Notes under the pieces: generated by a model
Told to the model about the DNA's origin: nothing
Databases searched by the model: none
The model's input: only the letters and a program-made list of their open reading frames with translations
Shown: one piece after another, positions 24,697 through 36,027 of the stretch
Layout: every line of letters starts with the position of its first letter
Numbering within the stretch: position 1 is the first letter of the stretch
Program-made: the position numbers and the translations under genes
Origin: Magicicada septendecula
Lineage: Eukaryota; Arthropoda; Insecta; Hemiptera; Cicadidae
DNA length: 64,000 nucleotides
Direction of reading: 5' to 3'
Assembly: GCA_034769895.1 (NCBI GenBank)
Contig: CM068372.1
Coordinates: 235,928,843-235,992,842, forward strand

Positions 24697-25825
24697 ATAA
24701 AAACATCAGTATGAAAAACCCATACATGACTTCCATGTTCTAAGAATTATATTTAAAATCATTTAGGCCTCCTTGAATTCGGTTCGACAATTTCTAAAAA
24801 AATATGCCCATCCTCAAACTATTCTCACTATTTATATATATGTTTGTTATTATGGGCTAGTCGTTTAATATAATGTTATTTTCGAGTCACCTTATGTATA
24901 AAAATTTCAGGTATTTTATTCTTTTAAAGAAACTGAACTACACAGATAATGAACTACCCTCCTCCTTAACCGATCCCTACCATTAATGATATTTACACTT
25001 TCATAGAGTAATAGTTTTATCATATTTAATTGCTAAGATATCATTCAAAATTAAATGCTCGTACTTTACTTGATATCAGCAAAATAATTTTAAAAAATCA
25101 CCCCTATCCCTTCAATTACCCTCTCTATTTATAGATATCTTATTTACCATTTACAGTGACCTTATTCGGGGTAGTTATTTATCAGAATTAAGTAATTTAC
25201 TCTTGTTAAAACACAAAAAATTCAGGTAAACTACCCCCCTTAACCAAACAACCCCATTTTTTATAATTGCCGTTTTATTGAGTAACAGTTTCATTGTATG
25301 TAATTATTAAGGTATCTTATCCTTCAAAAGTAGTAGTACTTTATTCAGTAGTGAAGTAGTTTATTCGACATTAAAAAGGTAGTTTACGGAAAATTACCCC
25401 CGTCCCCTTCAACTACCCTTTTCATTTATACTTATTTCATCTAAATTTCTACAGTGGATTATTATGACCTTCGATTCAGGATACTTTATTTATTAAGTAG
25501 GTACTTTAAAATTAAGTTCTTTACTCTTGTTAAAACGTAAAATGTTGCAGGTAAACTACCCCTATCCCTTAACCGATCCTCACCAAAATCAATAGACCTT
25601 GAGTCCTCTACAACTCGGGCATATATGCAAACAATTATTTGATTCTGTTTGAATTTGCGGCAGTTATCGTTCGCCATAGAAAAAAAATCACACACACAGA
25701 CGCGCGCGCGCTCCGGAAAATGACTTTTCTTCATGTTTTGAGGGTAGTACAATCAGAATCAGCCCTTATCTCGAACATGATTTTTTTCGCGATCACCATA
25801 CTTCCATTTCCTTACGGAACATAGA
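24697..25825 (-). mobile_element. Older, diverged copy of the Helentron-like (HINE) family
   Basis: Reverse-oriented and degraded, but collinear with the family: hairpin-like GTATG..CATAC near 24709, GACTTCCATGTTC at about 24730, several AGGTAAACTACCCC/CTTAACCGAT central-type segments, TTGAATTTGCGGCAGTTATC near 25650, a CA/CG tract, and CACCATACTTCC near 25795. The central part differs from the young copies (CCCCTTCAACTACCC-type segments), a variant also found at 41160-41300. No transposition protein is encoded. Confidence 0.75.
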
Positions 25826-26332
25826 CAAGTAATAAGTAATAATGGACAATTAGAGGCGATGTGTAATTAATTATTAGTTTACATTTCATCGACTATTCAA
25901 CTATTCTCCGTTTACTTGAAACAGAAAACACAGTTCTTAGCTGCCGTGTCTCGGGAAACGCGTTTTAAACAAACTCAACATTGATTGAGGCAAACGAACT
26001 CCCCTGGCTTACACTCGGTGAATTGCTAATGAGCGCTTCATTAGCTCACATACGCCCGTATCTCAAGGGAGCGCCAACTAGCCGGAAGCCAGCTCGGATA
26101 CTTCTCGCAGTACTCTCGCCTTAATGTTTTTGCATCACGTTACCAACATTTATATTTCACAATTCGCACATACAAACAGAAAAGGAAGTGCGGTGGAAGA
26201 TATGCTCTCTTTAAATCTTTCACCAACACCAGCGTTGGTAGTCGGTTCAGGCGTTCTGAAAGAAAACAATGGAAATTAAAATGGGTGGAACATAGGTTTC
26301 AAATCTGCTTACAAAGATATGGTGTTGTTCAG

Positions 26333-26475
26333 TGAAACGCTGCGAGAAAGAAAACGGAGTTAATTATATTGTTCAGGAAAGTGCAGATACAATAAATGCA
26401 AATAAATCAGGAAGGATTAATATAAGCGAATCAGCTGAAGAGATGAAAACTGATGTTAAGGATCTGACACCGTAA
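26333..26475 (+). other. Candidate terminal exon or retroposed coding fragment, unrecognised
   Basis: A 47-codon frame reading KRCEKENGVNYIVQESADTI, then AEEMKTDVKDLTP and a TAA stop follows a plausible splice acceptor (GGTGTTGTTCAG ending at 26332). Its residue mix is rich in charged and polar residues, unlike the Phe/Ile/Lys-biased noise nearby. AATAAA-like words follow. I know no matching family. Chance is a serious alternative because the stretch is short and AT-rich. Confidence 0.25.
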
Positions 26476-28269
26476 ATAAAGTTACAGATGAATTATTTAA
26501 GTGATACACACCAGTCATTATGGTAATCACTCTGAAAACATACTAAATGCAACTGATGTGTTTATTCGCCTACCGTAAAACATTTCTCTAAACCAAATTC
26601 ACAGTTGTTCTGCTATTACAACAAATTTTCTCTGCTAACTTTTCAAGTTTTCTTTTGTATTGAACCGTATTTTTTCGCACAAGGGTAATTTTAATTTTGA
26701 GTCCAGTCTATGGTTTCTTGTTTTTTTAACAAGAGTTAACTACTACATTTTCATAACATCGTCATCTCTTTCAATCTCTTGGTAATTCGCTAATTGTAAA
26801 CGGTAACTTATCAGTTATCACTGTAAGCGGAGCGAATGTAAAATATAACAACATTTTATTCTGGCTTTTGACGTAGGCTTATGTTAATACGATGCTTGGT
26901 TTCTGCGTTAGCCAATACAAGTTTAAAGCCATACAGAGTTCCACTTCGTAGTAAACACATAAACCTATATAGTATTACGAAAATATAACTAACATTACTA
27001 GCACTACGCGATACGCGACTCCAACGTAAATTCACTTACGACACTATTTCGCGTGCCTGTATTTGTGCAACTTAATCCGCCAACTTTCACGGACATTTTG
27101 AAGCATATTCCATTTTCAATACTCACAAAATTTAGATCTTTAATAAAATTGGCTGTTTATGAAATTAATTAAGTTGTTAAAAAGAAACTACAACACATAT
27201 ATACAAACTGAAAAAATTAAACGAAACTATAAATATGAACTGAACAGACTATAACTTAACATATGGCACACAGTTTCAGCCCCTCGTTAATACACAACAG
27301 GCTGCTAAAATACAGACCAGTTGGTTAACATGTTTATAAACAACGTGTGTAACAAATCTGATAAACAGCTGTTCATATTTCAGGCATAACATTCACATCA
27401 CCCTGTTTCTCACTCCACCATCGACTTGCTCAGCATCATTAAAATACTTGCACTGTGCACGTTTGGTTAAATACTAATACCAAATAATATCTCAAATCGC
27501 GGAAATAATCAATTGCGTAAGACCATGTCGGGTTGTTTGTCGAACGACAGCAATCTTACGAGGAATAAAAACATCTTCTTTGTGTTTAATTTTATACGGT
27601 CGCATATGCAGAAATCGAAAAAACTCACAGAAGAAAATTAATTTTTTAGACTCGTAATGAACATTTTTTTGACCACTTTTTGATGTCGAATGAACTGGTG
27701 CGGAAGTGAAATTAATACTAAGGATCATGTATAGAGTAGCCCGAATAAGATCGCTTATGCAGAACCTCAGTAGGCCTACTTAGCCGTATAGTAAGCTAAT
27801 ATAAAGAATAGAGAAATAGACTGCAACATCCTGGTCTATGTAACTTCGCGGAATACACACATATACACTATATGTTAACTGCAACTCGGAGAAGCTAGTA
27901 GTCAAGCACTCGCGCTGTTCTTTTTCTGTATCACTTCTAACAAAAGAACTCTCTCTTCCCCAAAAATCAGTTCTAAAATTATTTTTTTAGATTAGGTGGT
28001 TGTTTCAACATTCTAATACTGTAGAGCGCACATATTTGAAGTCCTATTATGGGCTTGAATGTTTATGTTTCTAACTTGGTACACTGAAAACCCTGGTACC
28101 CCTGGTTAGGAAACGAAGCACGTACGCGATATTTCGTGTAGCAGCGAGACTAAGCTGCTTGTTCTTGTTCCGCAGTGTGTTGATCAGCAGCAGAGCTGAA
28201 AGCACTCTGTCAGTGAGCATTTAACGCTGAAAATTACTAAAATAATGGAATTATCTAAACACGACAATA
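26476..28269. other. Spacer without a recognisable gene
   Basis: AT-rich, with a few GC-richer words but no motifs or repeat ends noticed. Confidence 0.5.
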
Positions 28270-28830
28270 CATTGCAGGATACAAATAGAAAATAGGGCAT
28301 ATAATACTAACATTAGACTACTGAGAACCAAGTTCATTAGTCACAATCCAAAAACGACAATATATAAGACACATATCGGACCGGTCGTTGCTTATGGAGG
28401 TGGAAAGTGGATATTAGCAAAAAAGGAACAAGAAACGCAGAGAAGCTTTGAAAAAGTTTGTACAACGTGTTTATATCCCGATTAACGAAGATGATGTATG
28501 GAGAATAAGAAATAACCAGGAAGCATAAGGAAATAAGCTACTGAAGTATGAGGACATTGCACAATTCGTAAAGGCTCAACGAATACAATGGCTGGGTCAC
28601 CTAGAGCGGATGGATGATCAGCGTATGCCAAAGAAAATCCTGAGCGCACAGGTGTATAAAAGCAGGTCGATCTAGGATAATATGGTTGGATGATGTGCTG
28701 GAAAGATCTAAGAAGAATGGATGTGATGGGTTACGCTAAGGTGGAAACGAATAGGAGACATTGGGGAAGATTGGTGTTGGAAGCCAGGGCTCACGTTGGA
28801 CTGTAGTGCTGAAGAAGAAGTGGAATTATC
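28270..28830 (+). pseudogene. LINE ORF2 C-terminal tail (decayed)
   Basis: Read across frame changes, this shows THIGPVVAYGGGKW (the P.L.YG.E.W block), [21 protein letters not shown], then IIWLDDVLEDLRRM-like and LEARAHVGL at the end, finishing in (GAA)n. This is the canonical order of LINE ORF2 C-terminal blocks. It needs at least three frame changes and has several stops. RT and EN domains are absent, consistent with a 5'-truncated insertion. It is a different subfamily from 12945-13345 (IQWLGH versus LRWARH). Confidence 0.75.
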
Positions 28831-30660
28831 TGTTGGTGATCGTGAAGTAATGGATTTAGTGGTTACTTAATATTGTAGTAGACTGAATTGCTACAGTATA
28901 TATCGGACTGCTGTACCAGTGAACGAATAGAATATTAAAGGGTCGATTTGTTTTTAAATTAACTGCACAGAAGATCGGAAAACCTGTGATTGTTTACCGG
29001 TCTCTCGTTTAGATTTCAACACACGCTAAAGACTGCTGTTTCTAGTAATCAATGTAACATTACTTTCGGCAGTTTAAAACAAAGACCGCGGTGTGTGTGT
29101 GTGTGTGTGCGCGCGCGCGCGCGTGTGTATATTAATCTAAAAGTTCATATAGGCCTATAAGGAGTTCTGTTTCGGATGCTGTAGACCCATTGTTATAAAC
29201 AAATTCATATACATTAAAAGTGCTTAAAAATCCTTCAAATTACATAGTGCTGTCAACAATATATGCATGGTATTAACGTTAAGCTTGCAGATCTAGAACA
29301 GTTGAATGTATTACATAAACACAGAAGATGTCCACACGCACCAACAATTAGTGGTAAACACAGATTATACACATACATAAACGCCCGCGCGTTTAATAAA
29401 AACATAACAAGATATATTATTATTTAATATTTGCAACACTATATATTTTCAACAAAATAAATACTGAGACAGGCCTATAACTACAGATCCTTCTCCACTC
29501 TGAAGACAATCAAATTTATAAAGAAATTATCACACAGTCACGTTTTCGAAGCAAAATATATTTTTAAAAGAAATTGTACAGAAATCGTCATAAACAGTCA
29601 TGATTAAGAAATAACAGGTATTAACGAATAACAATATCGGAATGAATGGACAGAACAAATCCAAATAAATTTCTATTGTAAAGAGAGAAAAAAAGGAGAA
29701 ATTAAAACAAACCTAAGTGGAGTTCATTAGATGCCTTAATGTTTGCTGCAGAGAATTCAAGGTTACAAGGTGTTAAAGGAACTTATATATACTTGTATCA
29801 GGGCAGAAAATATGTATTATCTTAAAGCTATAATGTTACATTTATAAAAAGCAGAGGGCGGGATGAGAAAAAGAGAGGGGGAGAGAGTTTTTTACGGAAA
29901 GCGCGATAAATTTTTATCTCATATGAAGTAAACGACATTACGTATTATCCAGCTAAGAGACTAGTTGTAGCTTAGATTAATGGAATAACAAAACCTAACA
30001 ATGATGTAAGTAGACTGGAAATGGAAATAATACGATGCATATATTTATGTATAAAATTATATATTATTAAATTATAATTACGTCTCCAAGTAGTTGTATC
30101 TTATTGTTTATCGTTTTAATTCACCTGACGCACGTTTCACTGATTGTATCAGTACCTTCAGAGGTTTCTAAATGAATTAACGAAAATTGATTTGATTTCT
30201 ATATAAAAATTGAATTGAATCAATTCGATTATTCATTAGTTCATCCAAAAATGAGATACGCCTACTTGCAGAAGTAATTATAATTTGATAAAAATATAAA
30301 AAATACATACATAATGTGTATATAAAAGCATACACATTCCCGCAAGAAAGTCGTCGAGCTACTTATAAAGAAATGATGGATTTATTTATGTATTCTCAAG
30401 TTTGAAAAAAAAAACAAAAAAAAAACGCCTTTAACGACGTACATTAACGGAACATTGTACATAACAATATGCAGCAGCGTCTTGTCATGCACCAACATCA
30501 ACAAACTACTCGATAACCCGATTTGTTTTGGACGTGTACCGGTGAAAATGGAACGCACGCAATTCGGCAAATAATTCGGTCTGAAAACAATCGGCAACGG
30601 CGGCTTATCACGCAACGACCAAACAAAGATCGGTATCTTATTTTTCTCGATTGTTGTACC
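28831..30660. other. Spacer with compound (GT)n(GC)n tract
   Basis: No gene recognised. A (GT)n(GC)n(GT)n tract lies at about 29091-29128. An inverted-repeat-like area near 30120-30200 has no clear element ends. Confidence 0.5.
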
Positions 30661-30801
30661 GTCGTCGTGAACGCTGCTGATCGAAGTACGAAACAGCACA
30701 TTCTGTCAACAACTGTAACATTTATTTATCGTCGTCGTCGTGAACGCTGCTGATCGAAGTACGAAACAGCACATTTTGTCAACAACTGTAACATTTATTT
30801 A
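30661..30801. repeat. Two-copy tandem duplication, period 73 bp
   Basis: The unit beginning GTCGTCGTGAACGCTGCTG recurs after 73 bases with a single base difference (CATTCTGT versus CATTTTGT). The first copy ends at about 30733 and the second at about 30801. A (GTC)n stutter at 30731-30740 sits at the junction and may have seeded the duplication. Confidence 0.9.
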
Positions 30802-31179
30802 CAAGCACGTTGTTCGTAACATTATTTACAGAACTTTATAAAGGTGATTTCTTTTAGCCATCGTACTCCTTACCACGTGTAATTTAGAGAATCCAGGTCA
30901 CAAGTCTGTAAAAACGTTTGTCTATATCTAAAGCGGCCCATCCACTTAGTTTTACTTGCAAGTTTCAGACTGGCAAGTCTTGAGCAATTTCCTTGTCAAG
31001 TCTCAACCAATTTATTCGCAAGCCTCGACAAGGATCCTTGTCAGTTTTTATAGTGGATGGGCGCAACATGGCATGGCAAGGCCAAGAAAATGCTTCCGAC
31101 AAGGATCCTTCCGGCATTCAAAACGGTTGGAAGTTTTCACTGCAAGTCATGTCGGTTTTTTTCCGGCGCATGCGCTGTA

Positions 31180-31245
31180 CCAAGGCCACACTATACTACA
31201 GTACAGTACAGTACAGTACAGTACAGTAGTATAGTGTGGCCTTGG
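31180..31245. repeat. Perfect 20-bp-arm hairpin around a GTACA pentanucleotide array
   Basis: Arm 31180-31199 (CCAAGGCCACACTATACTAC) is exactly complementary to 31226-31245. The 26-base centre is five repeats of the pentamer AGTAC/GTACA, itself built of GTAC palindromes. It lies inside the second Harbinger-like element and could form a cruciform or RNA hairpin. Confidence 0.95.
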
Positions 31246-31365
31246 CTGTACACTACAGACGGTCCGTCAAGGTCACATACTCTTGCGCTATTTACAACTC
31301 GTACAGTTTGTTTTGTAGGTATTGGTTTGTCTACTCTGTGTTATTGTGTATTTATTTACTGTGAA

Positions 31366-31584
31366 TTATTTATTTATTATGTAACCGACTTCATCCATAC
31401 GAAGGTAATTTCGGTAACTGTCTGCATCATTTAATCGGAGTTCATCTAATAAACTTACGTGACTGTATAAGTACCTTTGCAAAAACCAACGTTGGGACCA
31501 AAACCTATGTCTTCTTTTTACTTTCAAACACTTTGCTAAAATTACAGCAAAACAGACTATTTGATAGTTTTGAGCGGGAGGCAT
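31366..31584 (-). pseudogene. Harbinger-type transposase N-terminus, truncated
   Basis: From ATG at 31584 the 72-codon frame reads MPPAQNYQI, then KRRHRFWSQRWF, LLDELRLNDADSYRNYLRMD and a stop after YIINK. The R-R-x-R-x-W ... LL.ELR..D...YRNYLRM pattern is the Harbinger/HARBI1-type N-terminal region. The upstream extension of the same frame to 31737 reads terminal repeat and is not expected to be coding. The DDE core is missing and no MADF partner is left. It is inactive. Confidence 0.8.
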
Positions 31585-32204
31585 ATTAAAAACAACGACT
31601 GGATCACTGAAAAGTTTATTTGTAAATGGATGGGCAGATTCAAGGAAACTTGCAAGGAAATGTGCCGAGCCTGTTCGAGACTTGTCGAGCCTTATCAAGG
31701 CTGTAGCAGCCTGTTCAAGGTACGAAAGTACGAGCAAGGCTTCACATATTTCTTTGTCAGTTTTACTTGTTAATGGATGGGGCGAAACTTACAGTGGACA
31801 TCAGGAAAGTGTTAGTGGACCAAACATCTACCAGAAACGTTCGACGAGCACAGAGAAAAGTATGCTAAATTCCAAAACAAGGAAAACATCTTATAAGTCT
31901 TTTGTGTATCGTGGGAAAGAGAAACATGAGACACAGCACTGAAGTAGAGTATTTTCTGCAAGGTGGTGTCAGTAATTATGAAGTGTTTCTGACGACACAA
32001 AACTGAGGGGAAGCCACGACGCTTAGTACAGTAACTATAACAGAAAAACGCTATGAATTATAAACGGGTGTCCAATAAGTCACTGCTATCTACAAAAATT
32101 AGAACTACTTTCTAATTTGTGCAAGAGTTTAAATTTGTAATGTCGATAATGGTAGTTATAGTGACTACTTTGCTACCAGCTGTTTTCAGTTTTGTTAATT
32201 TTAA

Positions 32205-32560
32205 GCGAACGTACAGTGCTCGTACCTGTCGTGAAAATTTATTAAAAGCTAACCCGTATAAACGATAATATGGAACAATGGCAAGACAATTTTAGAAGTC
32301 CAGCGCCATCGAGAAATTTTTTATATTAGCTTAAGAAATTTCAAGAACATGGATCAATATTAGAGAGACCACGAAGTGGTCCTCAAAAACTGTAAGGATG
32401 GAAGCACAGACACTACCGTTCTACTGCGTACTGCTTTCGTAAGACGCCAATTTACACCAATCGAAAGCTTATCTGCGGAGTATAACAACCCACAGAGTTC
32501 AGTTGTTGGAGTGGCGATGGTGTAATCTTAAACTTTATATCCCGTGTTTCGATTCACGGA
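32205..32560 (+). pseudogene. IS630/mariner-type helix-turn-helix transposase relic
   Basis: The clearest part, 32297-32395, reads APSRNFLY, a stop, then LKKFQEHGSILERPRSGPQK. This is the second helix-turn-helix plus linker of IS630/Tc1-mariner-type proteins (DUF4817-like: PS..TI.RW..KF.E.GS...RPRSGRP). Flanking text in other frames (TVRMEAQT, AFVRR) continues the pattern. Stops and frame changes prevent expression, and the DDE catalytic domain is not visible. Terminal repeats were not located. Confidence 0.65.
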
Positions 32561-33550
32561 CAATTAAAGATTTGACAGGAGCGAGAGGTAGGCTTTGAAC
32601 GAGGCAGACGTTTAGTAGGCTTTCTGAGAGACATGATTTATTTTTGCGCATTACCTGCGACAACTCAATTATTAATTGCGATTTTGTAAATGGATACACA
32701 TATCTACTACGATACAATAATAACCCAAACCTTCGGGTTGGAAACTGAACTTCTGTATTTGGAAACCGCTTGTGTTTGAAATACAGTGAGGAGTTTGTGT
32801 TTAGGTAGGGCTACCATTCAGGTCCGTATTTACGTGGGGGGGGGGGGGGGACGAACGGGACCGGGTCAAAATTGCCTAGCAATGAAATACAGGAAAACCA
32901 ATTCAGTGACCCAAGAAGAAGTTAATGAAATAGCCAAAAAATGAAGGCCAATAAACGTTTTTAAACAGTGTTTTGATGAATCAAATTTTCTTGGTTTACT
33001 TTTTTTTATTAAATAATGATCACTTTTCAATGTAAAATGTCAATCAATATCTTGTAAACAATGTTCCAATAGCACACTGTTTTATTGTGTTATCATTTAC
33101 TGTAATGGGATTGATTTTAGGATATTATCGCACGTTTTTCAGCGACTTTGAATACAGTAATATTGATTAATCTTAACTTGAAGCCGACAACACTGGACCG
33201 CATGCAAGAGCAAATTCTAGATACGCTCCTGCTACGATTTTTTAGAGTCATTTACCCCAACCTTTTGATGGAACTGCATTTCTTAAAAAAGCTTCTGCAA
33301 TTATGTCATTCCAGACCTTCAATTAGTGGATGGTGACAGTTTTAGTTAAATATTTTTCCAATGTGGTGGAGCTCCACCGCACGATTCGTGCTGTGTCCAC
33401 GACTTACTAGGTGAAATTTACGGGACAGGAGGTAAGTAAAAACGGGAACGAAACTGTCATGTGAGTTCACCGTTCATAATGACTACCGTGGCCGCGCGTA
33501 CAATGAAGACATTTAATTCAATACGGGCGTAAAGTATAACGAAACGATTT
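32561..33550. other. Spacer with poly-G tract
   Basis: No gene recognised. A run of about 14 G lies at 32837-32850. Confidence 0.5.
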
Positions 33551-34181
33551 AAGTAGAAAGCAAGTAGTAAACATTACAGGAAATATTAACAACGAAATTA
33601 AATTAGCCCTCAGTAGTACAAAACAAATAGGATACGTGAAAATGTAAAGGGAAACAGTATAATATTCTCTACGAAACACTACACGAACGAGCGCAGTATT
33701 TCAGATTTCACAAAACATAAATTTAACCCACAAAAACATAATGAAATAACATCAGAAAATCCTTTAAAGACGCAAAAAAAAAAAGAAAATCATAAATATT
33801 TCGGATGAAGGGCGGAATGAAGAAATTATAATTTTCAAAACACAAACCATTCGTTAAGAAGACATTCATCATTTTTAAAGACTTTTTTAGCATCGTAGCA
33901 GTATAGATCAAACTTCTGTTCGAGGAAACTGCAACATTACAAATCACAACAAGCTTCTTTTTTTAAAAATAATATAACCAATAATTTAAATTCGTGTTTA
34001 TTTACTACTTGGAAGATCATTATCGGATGAAAAATAATAAGCACTTTCAAAACAACTTAAAAAACCGTCAGGAGCTTTATATTTAAAAGTAACAAAAAAA
34101 AATTAAGCGAAACGTTAGCCACGATAAAAATAATTGGCTCGGAATGTAAGAAGAAATATTAACGATTTAACGAAACAAGCA
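33551..34181. repeat. 631-bp tandem duplication, first unit (uninterrupted)
   Basis: The unit starts AAGTAGAAAGCAAG and is repeated almost base for base from 34182. Differences are a few single-base changes and A-run lengths. This unit is intact and contains CATCATTTTTAAAGAC at about 33867-33882, the site filled by an inserted element in the second unit. Confidence 0.93.
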
Positions 34182-34508
34182 AAGTAGAAAGCAAGAGTAA
34201 ACATTACAGGAAATATTAACAACGAAATTAAATTAGCCCTCAGTAGTACAAAACAAATAGGATACGTGAAAATGTAAAGGGAAACAGTATAATATTCTCT
34301 ACGAAACACTACACGAACGAGCGCAGTATTTCAGATTTCACAAAACATAAATTTAACCCACAAAAACATAATGAAATAACATCAGAAAATCCTTTAAAGA
34401 CGCCACAAAAAAAAAAAGAAAATCATAAATATTTCGGATGAAGGGCGGAATGAAGAAATTATAATTTTCAAAACACAAACCATTCGTTAAGAAGACATTC
34501 ATCATTTT

Positions 34509-36027
34509 ACTTCCATATTCCTTAAGGAATGGAAGTATGGTGATGGCAAAAAAAATCGTGTTCGAGATTATTGCAGATTCTGATTCTACTACACTCAAAA
34601 CATGAAAAAAAGTCGTTTTCCGAAAAGTGTCTGTGTGTCTGTCTGTCTGTCTGTCTGTCTGTAGATTTTTTTCTATGGCAAACGATAACTGCCGCAAATT
34701 CAAACAGAATCAAATAATTTTTTGCATACAGCCCTGATTTGCAGAGTACTCGCGACCTATTGTTTTTGTGAAGATCGGTTGAGGGAAAGGGGTAGTTTAC
34801 CTGCAACGGTTTTTTTTTAGCAAGGGTAATTTTGTTTGTTTGGCAAACGATAACAGCCGCAAATTCAAACAGAATCAAATAATATTTCGCATACAGCCCT
34901 GAATTGTAGAGTTCTCAAGATCTGTTGATTTTGGTGAAGATCGGTTAAGGGAAAGGGGTAGTTTACCTGTACGTTTTATGTTTTAACAAGGGTATTTCCT
35001 ATGGCAAACGATAACAGCCGCAAATTCAAACAGAATCAAAAGATTATTTGCATACAGCCCTAAATTGTAGAGTTCTCAAGACCTATTGTTTTTGGTGAAG
35101 TTCGGTTGAGGGAAAGGGGTAGTTTACCAGCAACGTTTTTTTAACAAGGGTATTTTCTATGGCAAACGATAACAGCCGCAAATTCAAACAGAATCAAATA
35201 ATGTTTTGCATACAGCCCTGATTTGTAGAGTACTCAAGACCTATTGTTTTTGGTGAAGATCGGTTAAGGGAAAGGGGTAGTTTACCTGTAACGTTTTATG
35301 TTTTAACAAGGGTATTTCCTATGGCAAACGATAACAGCCGCAAATTCAAACAGAATCAAAAGATTATTTGCATACAGCCCTAAATTGTAGAGTTCTCAAG
35401 ATCTATTGTTTTTGGTGAAGATCGGTTGAGGGAAAGGGGTAGTTTACCTGCAACGTTTTTTTAAAAAGGGTATTTTCTATGGCAAACGATAACAGCCGCA
35501 AATTCAAACAGAATCAAATAATGTTTTGCATACAGCCCTGATTTGTAGAGTACTCAAGACCTATTGTTTTTGGTGAAGATCGGTTAAGGGGAAGGGGTAG
35601 TTTACCTGCAACGTTTTTTTTTCAAGCGTATTTTCTATGGCAAACGATAACAGCCGCAAATTCAAACAGAATCAAATAATGTTTTGCATACGTCCCTGAA
35701 TTGTAGAGGTCTCAATGACTTTCGATTTTGGTGAAGATCGGTTAAGGGGAAGGGGTAGTTTACCTGCAACCTTTTACGTTTTAACAAGAGTAAAGTACTT
35801 GAAAATTTATTTAAACTTTTTGAAACAATGGTAATTGTTAAAAATAAAATAATTTTGTTGCCAGGCAATAAAATTATAATTTTTTCATTTTAATGTAATA
35901 TAATATTTTTCATTTAATACAGCAATAAAAAGGCAGGTAAGACACAGCCTGGCTGTTTGACTGAAAATGATTTTAAATATAAATCTTAGAATATGGAAGT
36001 CATGTATGGTTCTCCATACCGATATTT
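34509..36027 (+). mobile_element. Helentron-like non-autonomous element (HINE/DINE-1 type), copy A
   Basis: The 5' end ACTTCCATATTC (34509-34520) sits in a near-palindrome. Its inverted complement GAATATGGAAGT lies subterminally at 35989-36000. It is followed by a hairpin, GTATGG-TTCT-CCATAC (36004-36019), and a short CGATATTT end. A (GTCT)n tract lies at about 34628-34662 and seven tandem monomers fill the centre. Comparison with the first unit of the host duplication shows insertion between two T's with no target duplication. Asymmetric inverted repeats, a 3' hairpin, T-T insertion and a central tandem array are the structure described for Helentron-derived elements. No Rep/helicase or endonuclease frame is present, so mobility would depend on proteins from elsewhere. 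Confidence 0.85.
34673..35795 (+). repeat. Central tandem array of copy A, seven monomers of about 160 bp
   Basis: The word ATGGCAAACGATAAC recurs at about 34675, 34840, 35001, 35159, 35321, 35479 and 35637, a period of 158-165 bases. Each monomer contains CGCAAATTCAAACAGAATC, a GCATACAG word, GGTGAAGATCGGTT and GGGGTAGTTTACC. Two monomer types alternate in the interior (AAAAGATTATTTGC versus AATAATGTTTTGC). First and last monomers have private variants shared with copies C and D. Frames across the array are repeat translation. Confidence 0.93.

Larger units (their letters stand above)
30931..31788. mobile_element. Second PIF/Harbinger-like element, internally deleted
   Basis: The left end reads GCGGCCCATCCACTTAG (from 30933). 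The right end, inverted, reads TCGCCCCATCCATTAAC. Both subterminal regions repeat CAAG/CTTG words such as GACAAGGATCCTTG. A minus-strand frame at 31366-31584 encodes a Harbinger transposase N-terminus. No matching 3-bp target duplication was found (left flank TAA, right flank TTA), so boundaries are approximate. It is distinct from the 22999-24053 element in both termini and protein. Confidence 0.72.

Noticed and set aside
30120-30180. Possible Penelope-type or LTR-type end phrase around CACCTGACGCACGTTTC
   Set aside because: Only a loose resemblance, with no adjacent coding sequence or repeat boundary.
34522-34878. Repeated peptides beginning MILFEFAAVIVCHRKK or MNLRQLSFAIEKK in several places
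   Set aside because: They are translations of the first and neighbouring monomers of the Helentron-like repeat, occur on the strand opposite element orientation, break at different points in each copy and show no domain.
34509-36027. Classification as a canonical Helitron
   Set aside because: Ends are not TC...CTRR and the insertion is T-T rather than A-T. The asymmetric inverted repeats with 3' hairpin fit the Helentron branch better.
34509-36027. Classification as a TIR transposon with a TTTT target duplication
   Set aside because: The empty site has five T's, and one inverted repeat is subterminal by about 27 bases. T-T insertion without duplication explains the counts exactly.
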